From Cellulomonas sp. Y8 (GTDB lineage Bacteria; Actinomycetota; Actinomycetes; Actinomycetales; Cellulomonadaceae): a DNA stretch of 64,000 nucleotides. The stretch is from positions 1,488,001 to 1,552,000 of the forward strand of contig NZ_CP041203.1 in the NCBI RefSeq assembly GCF_008033115.1, written 5' to 3'. A program made the position numbers and the translations under genes. This document shows, in pieces, positions 54,452 through 62,885 of the stretch (the first letter of the stretch is position 1; each line of letters opens with the position of its first letter). A model generated the notes under the pieces. It did not search any database. It saw nothing but the letters and a program-made list of their open reading frames with translations, and was not told the DNA's origin.

Positions 54452-55272
54452 CCGCCCGGCCGATCGCCTCCTGGCTGTCCGACATGGACGGCGTGCTCGT
54501 GCACGAGGGCGTGGCCCTGCCGGGCGCGCCGGAGTTCGTGCGGGCGCTGCGGGACGGCGACCACCCGTTCCTGGTGCTGACCAACAACTCGATCTTCACC
54601 CCGCGCGACCTGCGCGCCCGGCTCGCGGCCTCCGGCATCGACCTGGCCGAGGAGTCGCTGTGGACGTCGGCGCTGGCGACGGCGCAGTTCCTCACCGACC
54701 AGGAGCCCGGCGGCTCGGCCTACGTCATCGGCGAGGCCGGCCTGACGACCGCCCTGTACGAGGCGGGCTACACGCTGACCTCGGCGGACCCGGACTTCGT
54801 GGTGCTGGGTGAGACCCGGACGTACTCGTTCGAGGCGATCACCCGCGCGATCCGGCTGATCCAGGGCGGGGCGCGGTTCATCGCGACGAACCCGGACGTC
54901 ACCGGGCCGAGCCAGGAGGGCGACCTGCCCGCCACCGGCGCGGTCGCGGCGATGATCACCGCGGCGACGGGCCGGCAGCCGTACTTCGTCGGCAAGCCGA
55001 ACCCGATGATGATCCGGTCCGCGCTCAACCGGATCGACGCGCACTCCGAGACGACCGCGATGATCGGCGACCGGATGGACACGGACGTCGTCGCCGGGAT
55101 CGAGGCCGGCCTGCGGACGTTCCTGGTGCTGACCGGGTCGACCCGGACCGAGGACCTGGTGCGCTACCCGTTCCGCCCGACCCAGGTCCTCGACTCGGTG
55201 GCGGACCTGGTGGACCGGGTGCCGGAGTGGGCGGAGTCGTACCCGGGCGCCACGGCGGCCCCGGAGGCCTGA
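54448..55272 (+). CDS. HAD-family phosphatase (NagD-like)
   Basis: A 274-residue HAD hydrolase. Motif I SDMDGVLVHEG holds the nucleophile Asp; LVLTNNS is motif II and GKPNPMM and MIGDRMDTDVVAGIEAGLRTFLVLTG carry motifs III and IV. The cap domain is of the C2B type, as in NagD and 4-nitrophenylphosphatase-like proteins. Substrate is probably a nucleotide or sugar phosphate. GTG 54448 is set by the overlap with dedA. Confidence 0.9.
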   Translation: MTARPIASWLSDMDGVLVHEGVALPGAPEFVRALRDGDHPFLVLTNNSIFTPRDLRARLAASGIDLAEESLWTSALATAQFLTDQEPGGSAYVIGEAGLTTALYEAGYTLTSADPDFVVLGETRTYSFEAITRAIRLIQGGARFIATNPDVTGPSQEGDLPATGAVAAMITAATGRQPYFVGKPNPMMIRSALNRIDAHSETTAMIGDRMDTDVVAGIEAGLRTFLVLTGSTRTEDLVRYPFRPTQVLDSVADLVDRVPEWAESYPGATAAPEA

Positions 55273-55285
55273 GCCCGGACGGCTG

Positions 55286-55354
55286 GTTCCCACCCGGTTC
55301 TCGCGCTGTCCCCTGATCGATCGGGGGACAGCGCGAGGATCCGCAGGGGATGGG
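55286..55354. repeat. 69-nt hairpin repeat, copy B (between HAD and pyrE genes)
   Basis: Same element as 20603-20671 (55 of 69 positions identical by hand). Here the hairpin is more perfect: CTCGCGCTGTCCCC pairs with GGGGACAGCGCGAG over 14 bp around a TGATCGATCG loop. It lies between convergent genes and may serve as a terminator. Confidence 0.75.
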
Positions 55355-55371
55355 GCCCCGCGCCGGCGCGG

Positions 55372-55950
55372 TCAGGCCAGGCCGAGGTCCGCCAGGTCGA
55401 ACAGGAAGTGGTACGGCACGCCCAGGGCCTCGATCTTCTCCCGCGCCCCCGTGGCCCGGTCGACGATCACGGCCACGCCGCGGACGTCCGCGCCCGCCTC
55501 GCGCGCGGCCTCGACCGCGGCGATCGGCGACGCCCCGGTGGTCGAGGTGTCCTCGAGGACGACGACGGGGCGGCCCGCGATGTCCGGGCCCTCGATGCGG
55601 CGCTGCATGCCGTGCGCCTTGGCCTCCTTGCGGACGACGAACGCGTCGAGGTCCTGACCGCGGGACGCCGCGGCGTGCAGCAGCGCGGTGGCCACCGGGT
55701 CGGCGCCGAGCGTCAGGCCGCCCACGGCCTCGACGTCCGCCGTGCCCAGGCCGACCTCCTCCAGCCGGTCGAGCAGCACGTGCCCGATCAGCGGCGCCGC
55801 GCGGTGGTGCAGGGTCACCCGGCGCAGGTCGACGTAGTAGTCGGCCTCGCGGCCGGAGGACAGCGTGACCCGGCCGCGCACGACGGCCAGCTCGACGATG
55901 AGGTCGCGGAGCTGCTCGCGGGGCGTCGGGGAGAGGGAGGAGGTCGTCAC
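55372..55950 (-). CDS. pyrE: Orotate phosphoribosyltransferase
   Basis: A 192-residue enzyme that adds ribose 5-phosphate to orotate in pyrimidine synthesis. SSGREADYYVDLRRVTL binds orotate, FVVRKEAKAHG is the flexible loop, and VVVLEDTSTTGAS is the PRPP motif. GTG 55950 follows the family's usual N-terminal pattern (LRDLIVELAVVRGRVTLSSG). It is transcribed opposite the HAD gene, whose 3' end faces it across the repeat. Confidence 0.94.
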   Translation of the reverse strand: MTTSSLSPTPREQLRDLIVELAVVRGRVTLSSGREADYYVDLRRVTLHHRAAPLIGHVLLDRLEEVGLGTADVEAVGGLTLGADPVATALLHAAASRGQDLDAFVVRKEAKAHGMQRRIEGPDIAGRPVVVLEDTSTTGASPIAAVEAAREAGADVRGVAVIVDRATGAREKIEALGVPYHFLFDLADLGLA

Positions 55951-55981
55951 GGCCGCCAGCGTAGCGAGGCGGCGCGGCGGC

Positions 55982-56767
55982 TCAGGCCTCCCGGTCCCCC
56001 GGGGCGCGGTCCGGGCGGCGGGTCGACAGCGCGCGGAGCGCGGAGCGCGGCAGCACCCGCAGGGCGCCGGACGCGACCCGGTACCGCAGGCTCGGGGTGG
56101 ACAGGACCGCCCCGCGCCGGACGTCCGCGAGCGCCGTCGCCACGACCCGGTCGGCGGACAGCCAGGCCAGCTCGGGGTACGCCTGCTCGGCACGCAGCCC
56201 GGCGCGCTCGTGGAACTCGGTGTGCGTGAGGCCCGGCGACACCACCGTGGCCGTCACGCCCGTGCCGGCCAGCTCGGCCGCGAGGCCCTCCGTGAAGGTG
56301 CGCACCCACGCCTTGTGCGCGGAGTACGTGCCGGACGTCATCAGGGCCGCGACCGAGCCGACGTTGAGGACCGCGCCGCGCCCCCGCTCGACCATGGCGC
56401 CGGCGGCCGCGTGCGACAGCACGAGCACCGCGCGGACCATCAGGGCGAGCGCCGCCTCCTGCTGCGCCAGGTCGCTGCCGACGAACCGCTGGCCGAGCCC
56501 GATGCCCGCGTTGTTCACCAGGAGCCCGACGGGGCGCTCGGCGGCCCGCAGCCGCTCGGCGACCCGCTCCAGGTCGTCGCGGTCGGTCAGGTCCGCCCGC
56601 AGCACCTCGGCGTGCACCCCGGCCGCGGCGCGGAGCTGGGCGGCGAGGCGCTCGAGCCGCTCGCCGTCGCGGGCGACGAGGACGACGTCGTGCCGGGCGG
56701 TGGCGAGCTGCCAGGCGAACTCGAGCCCCAGGCCGGAGCTGGCGCCCGTGATCAGTGCGGTTCCCAT
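55982..56767 (-). CDS. Short-chain dehydrogenase/reductase
   Basis: A 261-residue SDR. TGASSGLG (cofactor glycine motif, residues about 7-14), NNAGIG, and the catalytic YSAHK (Tyr in GTYSAHKAWV) are present. The VLVARDGERLERLAAQLR segment marks NADP preference (Arg after strand 2). It resembles the YqjQ/DltE-like group of unknown substrate. It is 31 nt upstream of pyrE on the same strand. Confidence 0.9.
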   Translation of the reverse strand: MGTALITGASSGLGLEFAWQLATARHDVVLVARDGERLERLAAQLRAAAGVHAEVLRADLTDRDDLERVAERLRAAERPVGLLVNNAGIGLGQRFVGSDLAQQEAALALMVRAVLVLSHAAAGAMVERGRGAVLNVGSVAALMTSGTYSAHKAWVRTFTEGLAAELAGTGVTATVVSPGLTHTEFHERAGLRAEQAYPELAWLSADRVVATALADVRRGAVLSTPSLRYRVASGALRVLPRSALRALSTRRPDRAPGDREA

Positions 56768-56858
56768 GCCGCCACCCTACGGTCGCGGACCCCCGGTCGC
56801 CCGGGTCCGCCGGGCGGCGGTTCCGCGGGTGTCGGGACCGGCCGGTAGCGTGCCGGTC

Positions 56859-57656
56859 ATGCGCCTCGCCACCTGGAACGTGAACTCCGTCCGCACCCGC
56901 GTCGACCGCGTGATCGCCTTCCTCGAGCGGTCCGGCACGGACGTGCTGGCGATGCAGGAGACCAAGTGCAAGGACGAGCAGTTCCCGCGCGAGGCCTTCG
57001 AGGCCGCGGGCTACGAGGTCGTCACGAGCGGCTTCAGCCAGTGGAACGGGGTCGCGATCGCGTCCCGGGTCGGGATCCACGACGTCGAGCACGCGTTCGC
57101 CGGCCAGCCCGGGTGGGGCGAGGACCCGGTGACCGAGGCCCGCGCGCTGGGCGCGAGCTGCGGCGGCGTCCGGGTGTGGAGCCTGTACATCCCGAACGGC
57201 CGCGAGGTCGGGGACCCGCACTTCGACTACAAGCTGCGCTGGCTCGAGGCGCTGCAGCAGGAGTCGCGCCGCTGGATCGAGGAGGACCCGGCGCTGCCGG
57301 TCGCCCTGGTCGGGGACTGGAACGTGGCCCCGCTGGACACCGACGTGTGGGACATCGGCGTGTTCGCCGGCCGCACCCACGTGACCCCGGCGGAGCGCGA
57401 CGCGTTCCAGGCGTTCGGCGCCGGCGGCTACACCGAGGTGTCCCGGGTGCACGTCCCCGCCGAGCACACGTACACCTACTGGGACTACCAGCAGCTGCGG
57501 TTCCCGCGGAACGAGGGCATGCGGATCGACTTCACCTGGGCCTCGCCCGCGCTCGCGCCGCGGGTCACCGGCGCGTCGATCGAGCGGGTCGAGCGCAAGG
57601 GCAAGGCGCCGTCGGACCACGTGCCGGTGGTGCTCGACATCGCCGACGCGGCCTGA
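56859..57656 (+). CDS. xth: Exodeoxyribonuclease III
   Basis: A 265-residue AP endonuclease/3'-5' exonuclease of base-excision repair. LATWNVNSVRTR, the metal Glu34 in QETKCKD, YIPNGREV, GDWNVAP and the catalytic SDHVPVV are canonical; MRIDFTWAS is the DNA-contact strand. An alternative start is not needed. It is divergent from the SDR gene, with 91 nt between. Confidence 0.94.
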   Translation: MRLATWNVNSVRTRVDRVIAFLERSGTDVLAMQETKCKDEQFPREAFEAAGYEVVTSGFSQWNGVAIASRVGIHDVEHAFAGQPGWGEDPVTEARALGASCGGVRVWSLYIPNGREVGDPHFDYKLRWLEALQQESRRWIEEDPALPVALVGDWNVAPLDTDVWDIGVFAGRTHVTPAERDAFQAFGAGGYTEVSRVHVPAEHTYTYWDYQQLRFPRNEGMRIDFTWASPALAPRVTGASIERVERKGKAPSDHVPVVLDIADAA

Positions 57657-57676
57657 CGGCCCGCGGGGTGGGCGCA

Positions 57677-57707
57677 CGCCCGTCCGGGGGAACCGGGCGG
57701 ACGGGCG
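57677..57707 (+). terminator. Terminator hairpin after xth
   Basis: CGCCCGTCC (57677-57685) pairs with GGACGGGCG (57699-57707) over 9 bp with a 13-nt loop, 21 nt past the xth stop. Confidence 0.55.
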
Positions 57708-57742
57708 GTCGGCGCGGCGGGCGAGCCCGCTAGGTTCGGCGC

Positions 57743-58672
57743 ATGTCGACCCCCGAGCCGGGTCCGCCGGCCTGGCCGGGCACGGCGCCGTCCGCACCCC
57801 CGTACGCGCCGCTGCCGCCCTACGCCGGGCCCGGTGCGCCGCTCGCTCCGCCCGTCGCGCCGCCGGCCGCCTGGCCGCCGGCGCCGCCGGTCGCCTGGCC
57901 GCCGGCGCCGCCGGTCGCCCCGCCCGCCCCGCCGGTCGCCTGGGGCGCTCCCCCGCCCGCGCCCGGCACGGACGGCCTGGCCGTGGCGGCCTTAGTCCTC
58001 GCCCTCGCGTCGTTCGCCACGAGCCTGCTCACCGCGCCCGTCGGCCTCGGGCTCGGCATCGCCGCGCAGCGCCGGGTCCGTCGCTCGGGCGCCGAGGGTC
58101 GTGGCCTCGCGATCGCGGCCACCTGGATCGGCGGCGTGCTGACCGCCGCGCTCGTCGTCGGCCTGGGCTTCGTGGTCGCGCTGGGCATCGCCTCGACCGC
58201 GTCCACCGCGTCGTCCGCGGGCTCCTGGCCGGCGCCGGGCGACCCCGCCGGCGCGTCGGGTGAGCAGACCACGCTGCCGTGGTTCGAGCTGGCGCACGAC
58301 CTCGTCCCCGGCGACTGCCTCGCGACCGCGCCGGAGACCTACGACATGTCGGACGCCGGTGTCGTGGACTGCGCCTCCGGGCACGCGACGGAGGTCCTCG
58401 AGCAGCTGTCCATGGCGGAGCCGGTCCGCGCCGACGTGGCCGAGCCGGACGCCGCGTACACCGCGCTGCTCGACCGGTGCGCCGCGGTGGCGGAGCGCCT
58501 GGTCGGTTCGACCGCGCTGCCGGCGGAGTCGTGGGCGGACGTGTACTTCGTGCACCCCGACCAGTGGGCCGCCGGCGACCGGTGGGCCTACTGCGTGCTG
58601 TCGACCGAGCCGGCGGGCACGGGCTCGGTGCTCGCCGGGACGTTCGCGGCCGGGTCCGCGGCGGAGGTCTGA
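57743..58672 (+). CDS. DUF4190/proline-rich membrane protein
   Basis: A 309-residue protein. Residues 1-75 are a Pro/Ala-rich low-complexity head with repeated PPVAWPPAPPVA units. Two helices follow (LAVAALVLALASFATSLLTAPVGLGLGIAA and GLAIAATWIGGVLTAALVVGLGFVVALG), typical of DUF4190. The outside domain has DCLATAP, VDCASGHATEVL, DRCAAVAERLVG and YCVLSTEP, with four cysteines likely in two disulfides. Its layout matches the next gene, so the two form a tandem pair. Function unknown. Confidence 0.78.
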   Translation: MSTPEPGPPAWPGTAPSAPPYAPLPPYAGPGAPLAPPVAPPAAWPPAPPVAWPPAPPVAPPAPPVAWGAPPPAPGTDGLAVAALVLALASFATSLLTAPVGLGLGIAAQRRVRRSGAEGRGLAIAATWIGGVLTAALVVGLGFVVALGIASTASTASSAGSWPAPGDPAGASGEQTTLPWFELAHDLVPGDCLATAPETYDMSDAGVVDCASGHATEVLEQLSMAEPVRADVAEPDAAYTALLDRCAAVAERLVGSTALPAESWADVYFVHPDQWAAGDRWAYCVLSTEPAGTGSVLAGTFAAGSAAEV

Positions 58673-58673
58673 C

Positions 58674-59345
58674 GTGGCCGCCCCGTACGGCTACCCGGAG
58701 CCGTTCTACGCCCCCGTCTGGGCGCCGCCCCGCCCGCGGACCGACGGCGTCGCCGTCGCGGCCCTGGTCGCCGGGGTCCTCGGCACGGGCCCCGTCGCGC
58801 TGGCGCTCGGGCTCGTCGGGCTCCGGCGCACCCGCCGCGCGGCGCCCGAGCCCCGTCGCGGGCGCGGCCTCGCGGTGGCGGGCGTCGTCCTCGGTGCGCT
58901 GACGACGCTCGCATGGATCGCGCTGGCGGCGGTGCTGGTCGGCTCGGCGCAGGCGCAGCGCCCGCTGCCGTCCGACGTCGCGGAGCCGGTCGACGCGCAC
59001 GCGGTGCAGCTCGTCCCGGGCAGCTGCCTCGCGGACGTGCCCGGCGACGGCCCGGTCGACCGGGTCCGCGTCGTGCCGTGCGCGGACCCGCACGCCGCGC
59101 AGGCGGTGTCGTCCTACGCGTTCGAGCCCGACGCCGCGTGGCCGGGCGCCGCCGAGGCGTCGGCGCGGGTCGCGGCGTCGTGCGACCTGACCGCCGGCGA
59201 GCGGGAGCAGGGGACGCGGATGCTCGCGTGGGCGCCGACGGAGGCGTCCTGGGCGCGCGGCGACCGGGCCGGGCTGTGCGTGGCGGTGCCGCCGGCCCCG
59301 GTCACGGGGTCGCTGCTGGACGGCACGGCCGTGCCGGTGGCCTAG
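58674..59345 (+). CDS. DUF4190-type membrane protein with septum-like outside domain
   Basis: A 223-residue protein with a short cytoplasmic head (PYGYPEPFYAPVW). Two helices (GVAVAALVAGVLGTGPVALALGLVGL and GLAVAGVVLGALTTLAWIALAAVLVG) follow and then an outside domain with SCLADVP, VVPCADPHAAQAV, AASCDLTAGE and LCVAVPP. Four cysteines are spaced as in the preceding gene, so it is a shortened paralogue. GTG 58674 lies 1 nt after the previous stop. Function unknown. Confidence 0.78.
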   Translation: MAAPYGYPEPFYAPVWAPPRPRTDGVAVAALVAGVLGTGPVALALGLVGLRRTRRAAPEPRRGRGLAVAGVVLGALTTLAWIALAAVLVGSAQAQRPLPSDVAEPVDAHAVQLVPGSCLADVPGDGPVDRVRVVPCADPHAAQAVSSYAFEPDAAWPGAAEASARVAASCDLTAGEREQGTRMLAWAPTEASWARGDRAGLCVAVPPAPVTGSLLDGTAVPVA

Positions 59346-59359
59346 CCGCGGCTCGCCGG

Positions 59360-60016
59360 TCAGCCCTCGGCGTCGAGCTCCGCCGCGTCGGCCGGGGCGG
59401 CGTCCGGGGCCGCGTCCAGCGGGACGGTCAGCTGGTCCTGCACCTGCCGCCGCACGACGCCGGCCATGTCGGTGGCGCCGTCGTCCATCAGCCACTGCAC
59501 CTGCATGCCGTCCATCAGCGCGATCAGCTGCCGGCCGGCCGAGTCGGGGTCCACCCCGACGCGCAGCGCGCCCTGCTCGGCCGCCCGCGCGAACGCCGTC
59601 GTCGCGGTGTCGAGCGCGCGCCGGTACCGGTCCTGGAAGTACGCGTGCGCCGGGTGGTCGGCGGAGGTCGCCTCGGCGGACAGCACCGCGTACAGCTCGA
59701 CGATCCCCCGCCGGGTGGCGTTCAGCGCCACGAGCTCGACGAGGTGCCGCAGGGTGGTGACCCCGTCCGGGCTGTCAGTCTCCAGCCACTCGATGTCGAC
59801 GTCGTCCCGGTGCTCCAGCACCGCGAGCAGCAGGGACTCCTTGGTCGGGAAGTGGTGCAGCAGGCCCGGGTGCGAGATCCCGCACCGCGCCGCGATCTCG
59901 CGGAGCGACGCCCCGCGGTAGCCGACCTCGCCGAACATGGCCGTCGCCTGGTCGATGATCTCCCGGCGCTTCGCGCGCCCCTTCGCGTAGCCCCGTTGCT
60001 GCGTCTCGACGGACAT
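59360..60016 (-). CDS. TetR-family regulator of the beta-glucosidase gene
   Basis: A 218-residue repressor. The HTH at about residues 20-65 reads REIIDQATAMFGEVGYRGASLREIAARCGISHPGLLHHFPTKESLL. The C-terminal ligand domain ends in an Asp/Ala-rich tail. ATG 60016 (MSVETQQRGYAK) is chosen over an upstream start with a poor leader. It is divergent from the GH3 gene; a near-palindromic ACCGAACGGT lies between. Related regulators next to GH3 genes respond to sugars (inference). Confidence 0.88.
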   Translation of the reverse strand: MSVETQQRGYAKGRAKRREIIDQATAMFGEVGYRGASLREIAARCGISHPGLLHHFPTKESLLLAVLEHRDDVDIEWLETDSPDGVTTLRHLVELVALNATRRGIVELYAVLSAEATSADHPAHAYFQDRYRRALDTATTAFARAAEQGALRVGVDPDSAGRQLIALMDGMQVQWLMDDGATDMAGVVRRQVQDQLTVPLDAAPDAAPADAAELDAEG

Positions 60017-60110
60017 CGTCCCTGCCCCCGTCACCGTGCTCCTGCCGCGCCGGGCGGCGCGTGGTGGACAGGTTCTCACAGGAGGTCGGCGGCGCCCGTC
60101 CTAAAACCCG

Positions 60111-60120
60111 ACCGAACGGT
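60111..60120. promoter_or_regulatory. Candidate TetR operator overlapping the bglA promoter
   Basis: ACCGAACGGT has ACCG/CGGT half-sites around AA. It overlaps a -35-like CCGACC (60108-60113) that is 17 nt from a -10-like TACAGT (60131-60136) reading into the GH3 gene. Binding there would block transcription of the glucosidase. Confidence 0.45.
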
Positions 60121-60174
60121 AGGCATCGGCTACAGTGGCGGCAACAGACCCACCGCACGAGGAGGTGCCCCCGC

Positions 60175-62448
60175 ATGACCGCCGCATTCGACGTCGAGCG
60201 CGTCCTGGCCGAGCTCACCCTGGAGGAGAAGGCCGCCCTGACGTCCGGCTCCGACTTCTGGCACACCGACGGCGTCGACCGCCTCGGCGTCCCGCAGGTG
60301 ATGGTGACGGACGGCCCGCACGGCCTCCGCAAGCAGGCCGAGAGCGCCGACCACCTGGGCATCGGCAACTCCGTGCCCGCCACCTGCTTCCCGCCCGCCG
60401 CCGCGCTGGCCTCGACCTGGGACGTCGACCTGCTCGACCGCGTCGGCCGCGCCCTCGGCCGCGAGACCCGCGGCAACGAGGTCGCCGTGCTGCTCGGCCC
60501 CGGCGTGAACATGAAGCGCTCCCCGCTGTGCGGGCGGAACTTCGAGTACTTCTCCGAGGACCCTGCGCTGGCCGGCGACCTCGGCGCGGCGCTCGTGTCC
60601 GGCATCCAGTCCGAGGGCGTGGGCACGTCCCTCAAGCACTTCGCGGCGAACAACCAGGAGACCGACCGCATGCGGGTCTCCTCCGACGTCGACGAGCGCA
60701 CGCTCCGCGAGATCTACTTCCCCGCCTTCGAGCGCGTGGTGAAGCGGGCGCAGCCGTGGACGGTCATGTGCTCGTACAACAAGATCAACGGCGTCTACGC
60801 CTCGCAGGATCCCTGGCTGCTGACCGAGGTCCTCCGCGACGAGTGGGGCTTCGAGGGCCTGGTCGTCTCCGACTGGGGCGCCGTGGTCGACCGCGTGGCC
60901 GCCGTCGCCGCGGGCCTGGACCTGGAGATGCCGGCCACCGGCGGCCGCACGGACGCGCTGATCGTCGACGCGGTGAAGAACGGGCAGCTCGACGAGGCCG
61001 TGCTCGACACCGCCGTGCGCCGGGTGCTGACGCTGATCGCCCGCGCCCAGCCCGCGCTGGCCGACCCCGGCTCGATCGACGTCGAGGCGCACCACGCGCT
61101 GGCTCGCGAGGCCGCGGCGGACGGCTCGGTGCTGCTGAAGAACGCGGTCGTCGGCGACGCCCCGGTGCTGCCGCTGTCGGCGGACGACGCGGCGCACGCG
61201 GTGGTGATCGGCGAGTTCGCCCGCACCCCGCGGTACCAGGGCGCCGGCTCCTCCCAGGTCAACCCGACCCGCCTGGACGACGCGCTCACCGCGCTGCGCG
61301 CGGCCACCAGCACGGACCTCGCGTTCGCCGCCGGGTTCTCGGTCGCCGGCGTGGACGGCGACGCCGCAGCGCCCACAGATGCCGCGCTGCTCGCCGAGGC
61401 GGTCGAGGCCGCCCGTGGCGCCGGCACCGTGCTGCTGTTCCTCGGCCTGCCCGCGCCGGACGAGTCCGAGGGCTACGACCGCACGCACCTCGACCTGCCC
61501 GCCAACCAGCTCGCCGTGCTGCGCGCCGTCGCCGAGGTGAACGACCGCGTGGTCGTCGTGCTGGCCAACGGCTCGGCGGTCGCCGTCGAGTGGCAGGACG
61601 ACGCCGCCGCGGTCCTGGAGACCTGGCTCGGCGGCCAGGCCGGCGGCTCGGCCGTCGCGGACCTCCTGCTCGGCGTGCGGAACCCGTCCGGCAAGCTCGC
61701 CGAGACCATCCCGCACCGCGTCGAGGACACTCCGGCGTTCGGCAACTTCCCCGGCGACAACGGCCAGGTCCGGTACGGCGAGGGCGTGCTCATCGGGTAC
61801 CGCTGGTACGACACCCGCCTGGTCGACGTCGCGTACCCGTTCGGCCACGGCCTGTCGTACACGACGTTCGGCTACTCCGACGTCACGGCCACCGTGTCCG
61901 GCGAGGGCGCCTCGTCCGCCGTCGACGTGTCGGTGACGGTGACCAACACCGGCGACCGGGCCGGCGCGGAGACCGTGCAGGTCTACGTCGGCGACCCGGA
62001 GGCCGCGGTGCTGCGCCCGACCCGTGAGCTCAAGGCGTTCGCCAAGGTGACGCTGGAGCCGGGCGAGTCCCGCACGCTCCAGTTCACGCTCGACGCCCGC
62101 GACCTGTCGTACTGGCACCCGGCGCTGCGCCGCTGGGCCGTCGGCGGCGGACGCACCGTGGTCGAGGTCGGCGCGTCGTCCCGCGACATCCGCGGCACGG
62201 CCGAGGTGACGGTCACCGGCGAGTCCCTGCACGGGACGCTCTCGGCGGACTCGACGGTCATTGAGTGGCTGGCCCACCCGCGGGGCGCCGAGCTGCTCGG
62301 CGCCGCGTTCGGCGAGGCCACCGCCGCGCTCGACCCGACGATGCTGGCGATGATGGGCGACATGCCGATGCGCGTCGTCGCGAGCTTCGGCATGGGCGGC
62401 TTCGACCTGGACGGCCTGGACGCGCTGGTGGCGCGGGCCGCGGCCTGA
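60175..62448 (+). CDS. Glycoside hydrolase family 3 beta-glucosidase
   Basis: A 757-residue enzyme without signal peptide, so it should cleave imported cello- or gentio-oligosaccharides in the cytoplasm. The GH3 N-domain has VMVTDGPHGLRKQ, LGPGVNMKRSPLCGRNFEYFSEDP and KHFAANNQE. The nucleophile is Asp233 in VVSDWGAV. The C-domain (about 330-560) and a fibronectin-III-like domain (about 600-690: VSVTVTNTGDRAGAETVQVYVGDPE) follow, a common layout. A GAGGAGG site precedes ATG 60175. Control by the divergent TetR protein is likely. Confidence 0.94.
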   Translation: MTAAFDVERVLAELTLEEKAALTSGSDFWHTDGVDRLGVPQVMVTDGPHGLRKQAESADHLGIGNSVPATCFPPAAALASTWDVDLLDRVGRALGRETRGNEVAVLLGPGVNMKRSPLCGRNFEYFSEDPALAGDLGAALVSGIQSEGVGTSLKHFAANNQETDRMRVSSDVDERTLREIYFPAFERVVKRAQPWTVMCSYNKINGVYASQDPWLLTEVLRDEWGFEGLVVSDWGAVVDRVAAVAAGLDLEMPATGGRTDALIVDAVKNGQLDEAVLDTAVRRVLTLIARAQPALADPGSIDVEAHHALAREAAADGSVLLKNAVVGDAPVLPLSADDAAHAVVIGEFARTPRYQGAGSSQVNPTRLDDALTALRAATSTDLAFAAGFSVAGVDGDAAAPTDAALLAEAVEAARGAGTVLLFLGLPAPDESEGYDRTHLDLPANQLAVLRAVAEVNDRVVVVLANGSAVAVEWQDDAAAVLETWLGGQAGGSAVADLLLGVRNPSGKLAETIPHRVEDTPAFGNFPGDNGQVRYGEGVLIGYRWYDTRLVDVAYPFGHGLSYTTFGYSDVTATVSGEGASSAVDVSVTVTNTGDRAGAETVQVYVGDPEAAVLRPTRELKAFAKVTLEPGESRTLQFTLDARDLSYWHPALRRWAVGGGRTVVEVGASSRDIRGTAEVTVTGESLHGTLSADSTVIEWLAHPRGAELLGAAFGEATAALDPTMLAMMGDMPMRVVASFGMGGFDLDGLDALVARAAA

Positions 62449-62544
62449 CCCCCGGCGGCGGCGCCGCTCGCCGCACCCGCCCGCGGGCCCGTCGCGCACC
62501 TCGCGCGGCGGGCCTGCGGCGCGTCCGGGCCGTCGCCCTCGCCG

Positions 62545-62616
62545 CGCCGCCCTGCCCGCCCGCGCCGCCCTGCCCGCCCGCGCCGCCCTGCCCGCCCGCG
62601 CCGCTCTGCCCTCCCG
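62545..62616. repeat. 18-nt tandem repeat (four copies)
   Basis: CGCCGCCCTGCCCGCCCG occurs exactly at 62545-62562, 62563-62580 and 62581-62598, with a two-mismatch copy at 62599-62616 and a decayed one after. No spacers, so it is not a CRISPR array. Probably slippage-prone. Confidence 0.85.
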
Positions 62617-62629
62617 CGCCACCCTGCTC

Positions 62630-62693
62630 GCCGAGATGGCAACTCTCGGCTGTCCGCGGCCCCACTCGCACAGCCGAGAGTTGCCGTCTCGGC
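62630..62693. terminator. Long hairpin after the beta-glucosidase gene
   Basis: GCCGAGATGGCAACTCTCGGCTGT (62630-62653, shown as arms) pairs with 62670-62693 over 24 bp with one G-T type mismatch and a 16-nt loop. It lies 180 nt past the GH3 stop. The stem shares its GCCGAGA start with the 37.5-kb element. Confidence 0.6.
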
Positions 62694-62885
62694 GGAGGGG
62701 GGACCGCGCGACGGAGGGGACCGCGCGGCGGAGGGGACCGCGCGCGGGGGACATGCGCCGGCGGACGTCGCGCACGTCACGGCGCGGGCGGGTCCTGCGT
62801 CCCAGCCCACGCCACGGCAGCGGTGGCAGGCTCGAGGGCACGGGGCCGCGTCCGGCGGTCGCGTCGGGGCGAGAGGGGTTCGGAC

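Larger units (their letters stand above)
62449..62885. other. 437-nt intergenic stretch with tandem, inverted and direct repeats
   Basis: No gene is supported here. It holds, in order, a GC-rich run, an 18-nt tandem repeat (62545-62616), a 24-bp hairpin (62630-62693), three copies of CGGAGGGGACCGCGCG (62693-62745), and about 140 nt of ordinary leader for the oxidoreductase gene. Open frames across the repeats are low-complexity Pro/Ala/Gly or Arg and are not credible. Confidence 0.6.

Noticed and set aside
62545..62616. Possible CRISPR or coding collagen-like repeat
   Set aside because: The 18-nt units abut without spacers and no cas genes are nearby; the encoded Pro/Cys or Gly/Ala repeats lack a start with a ribosome site.
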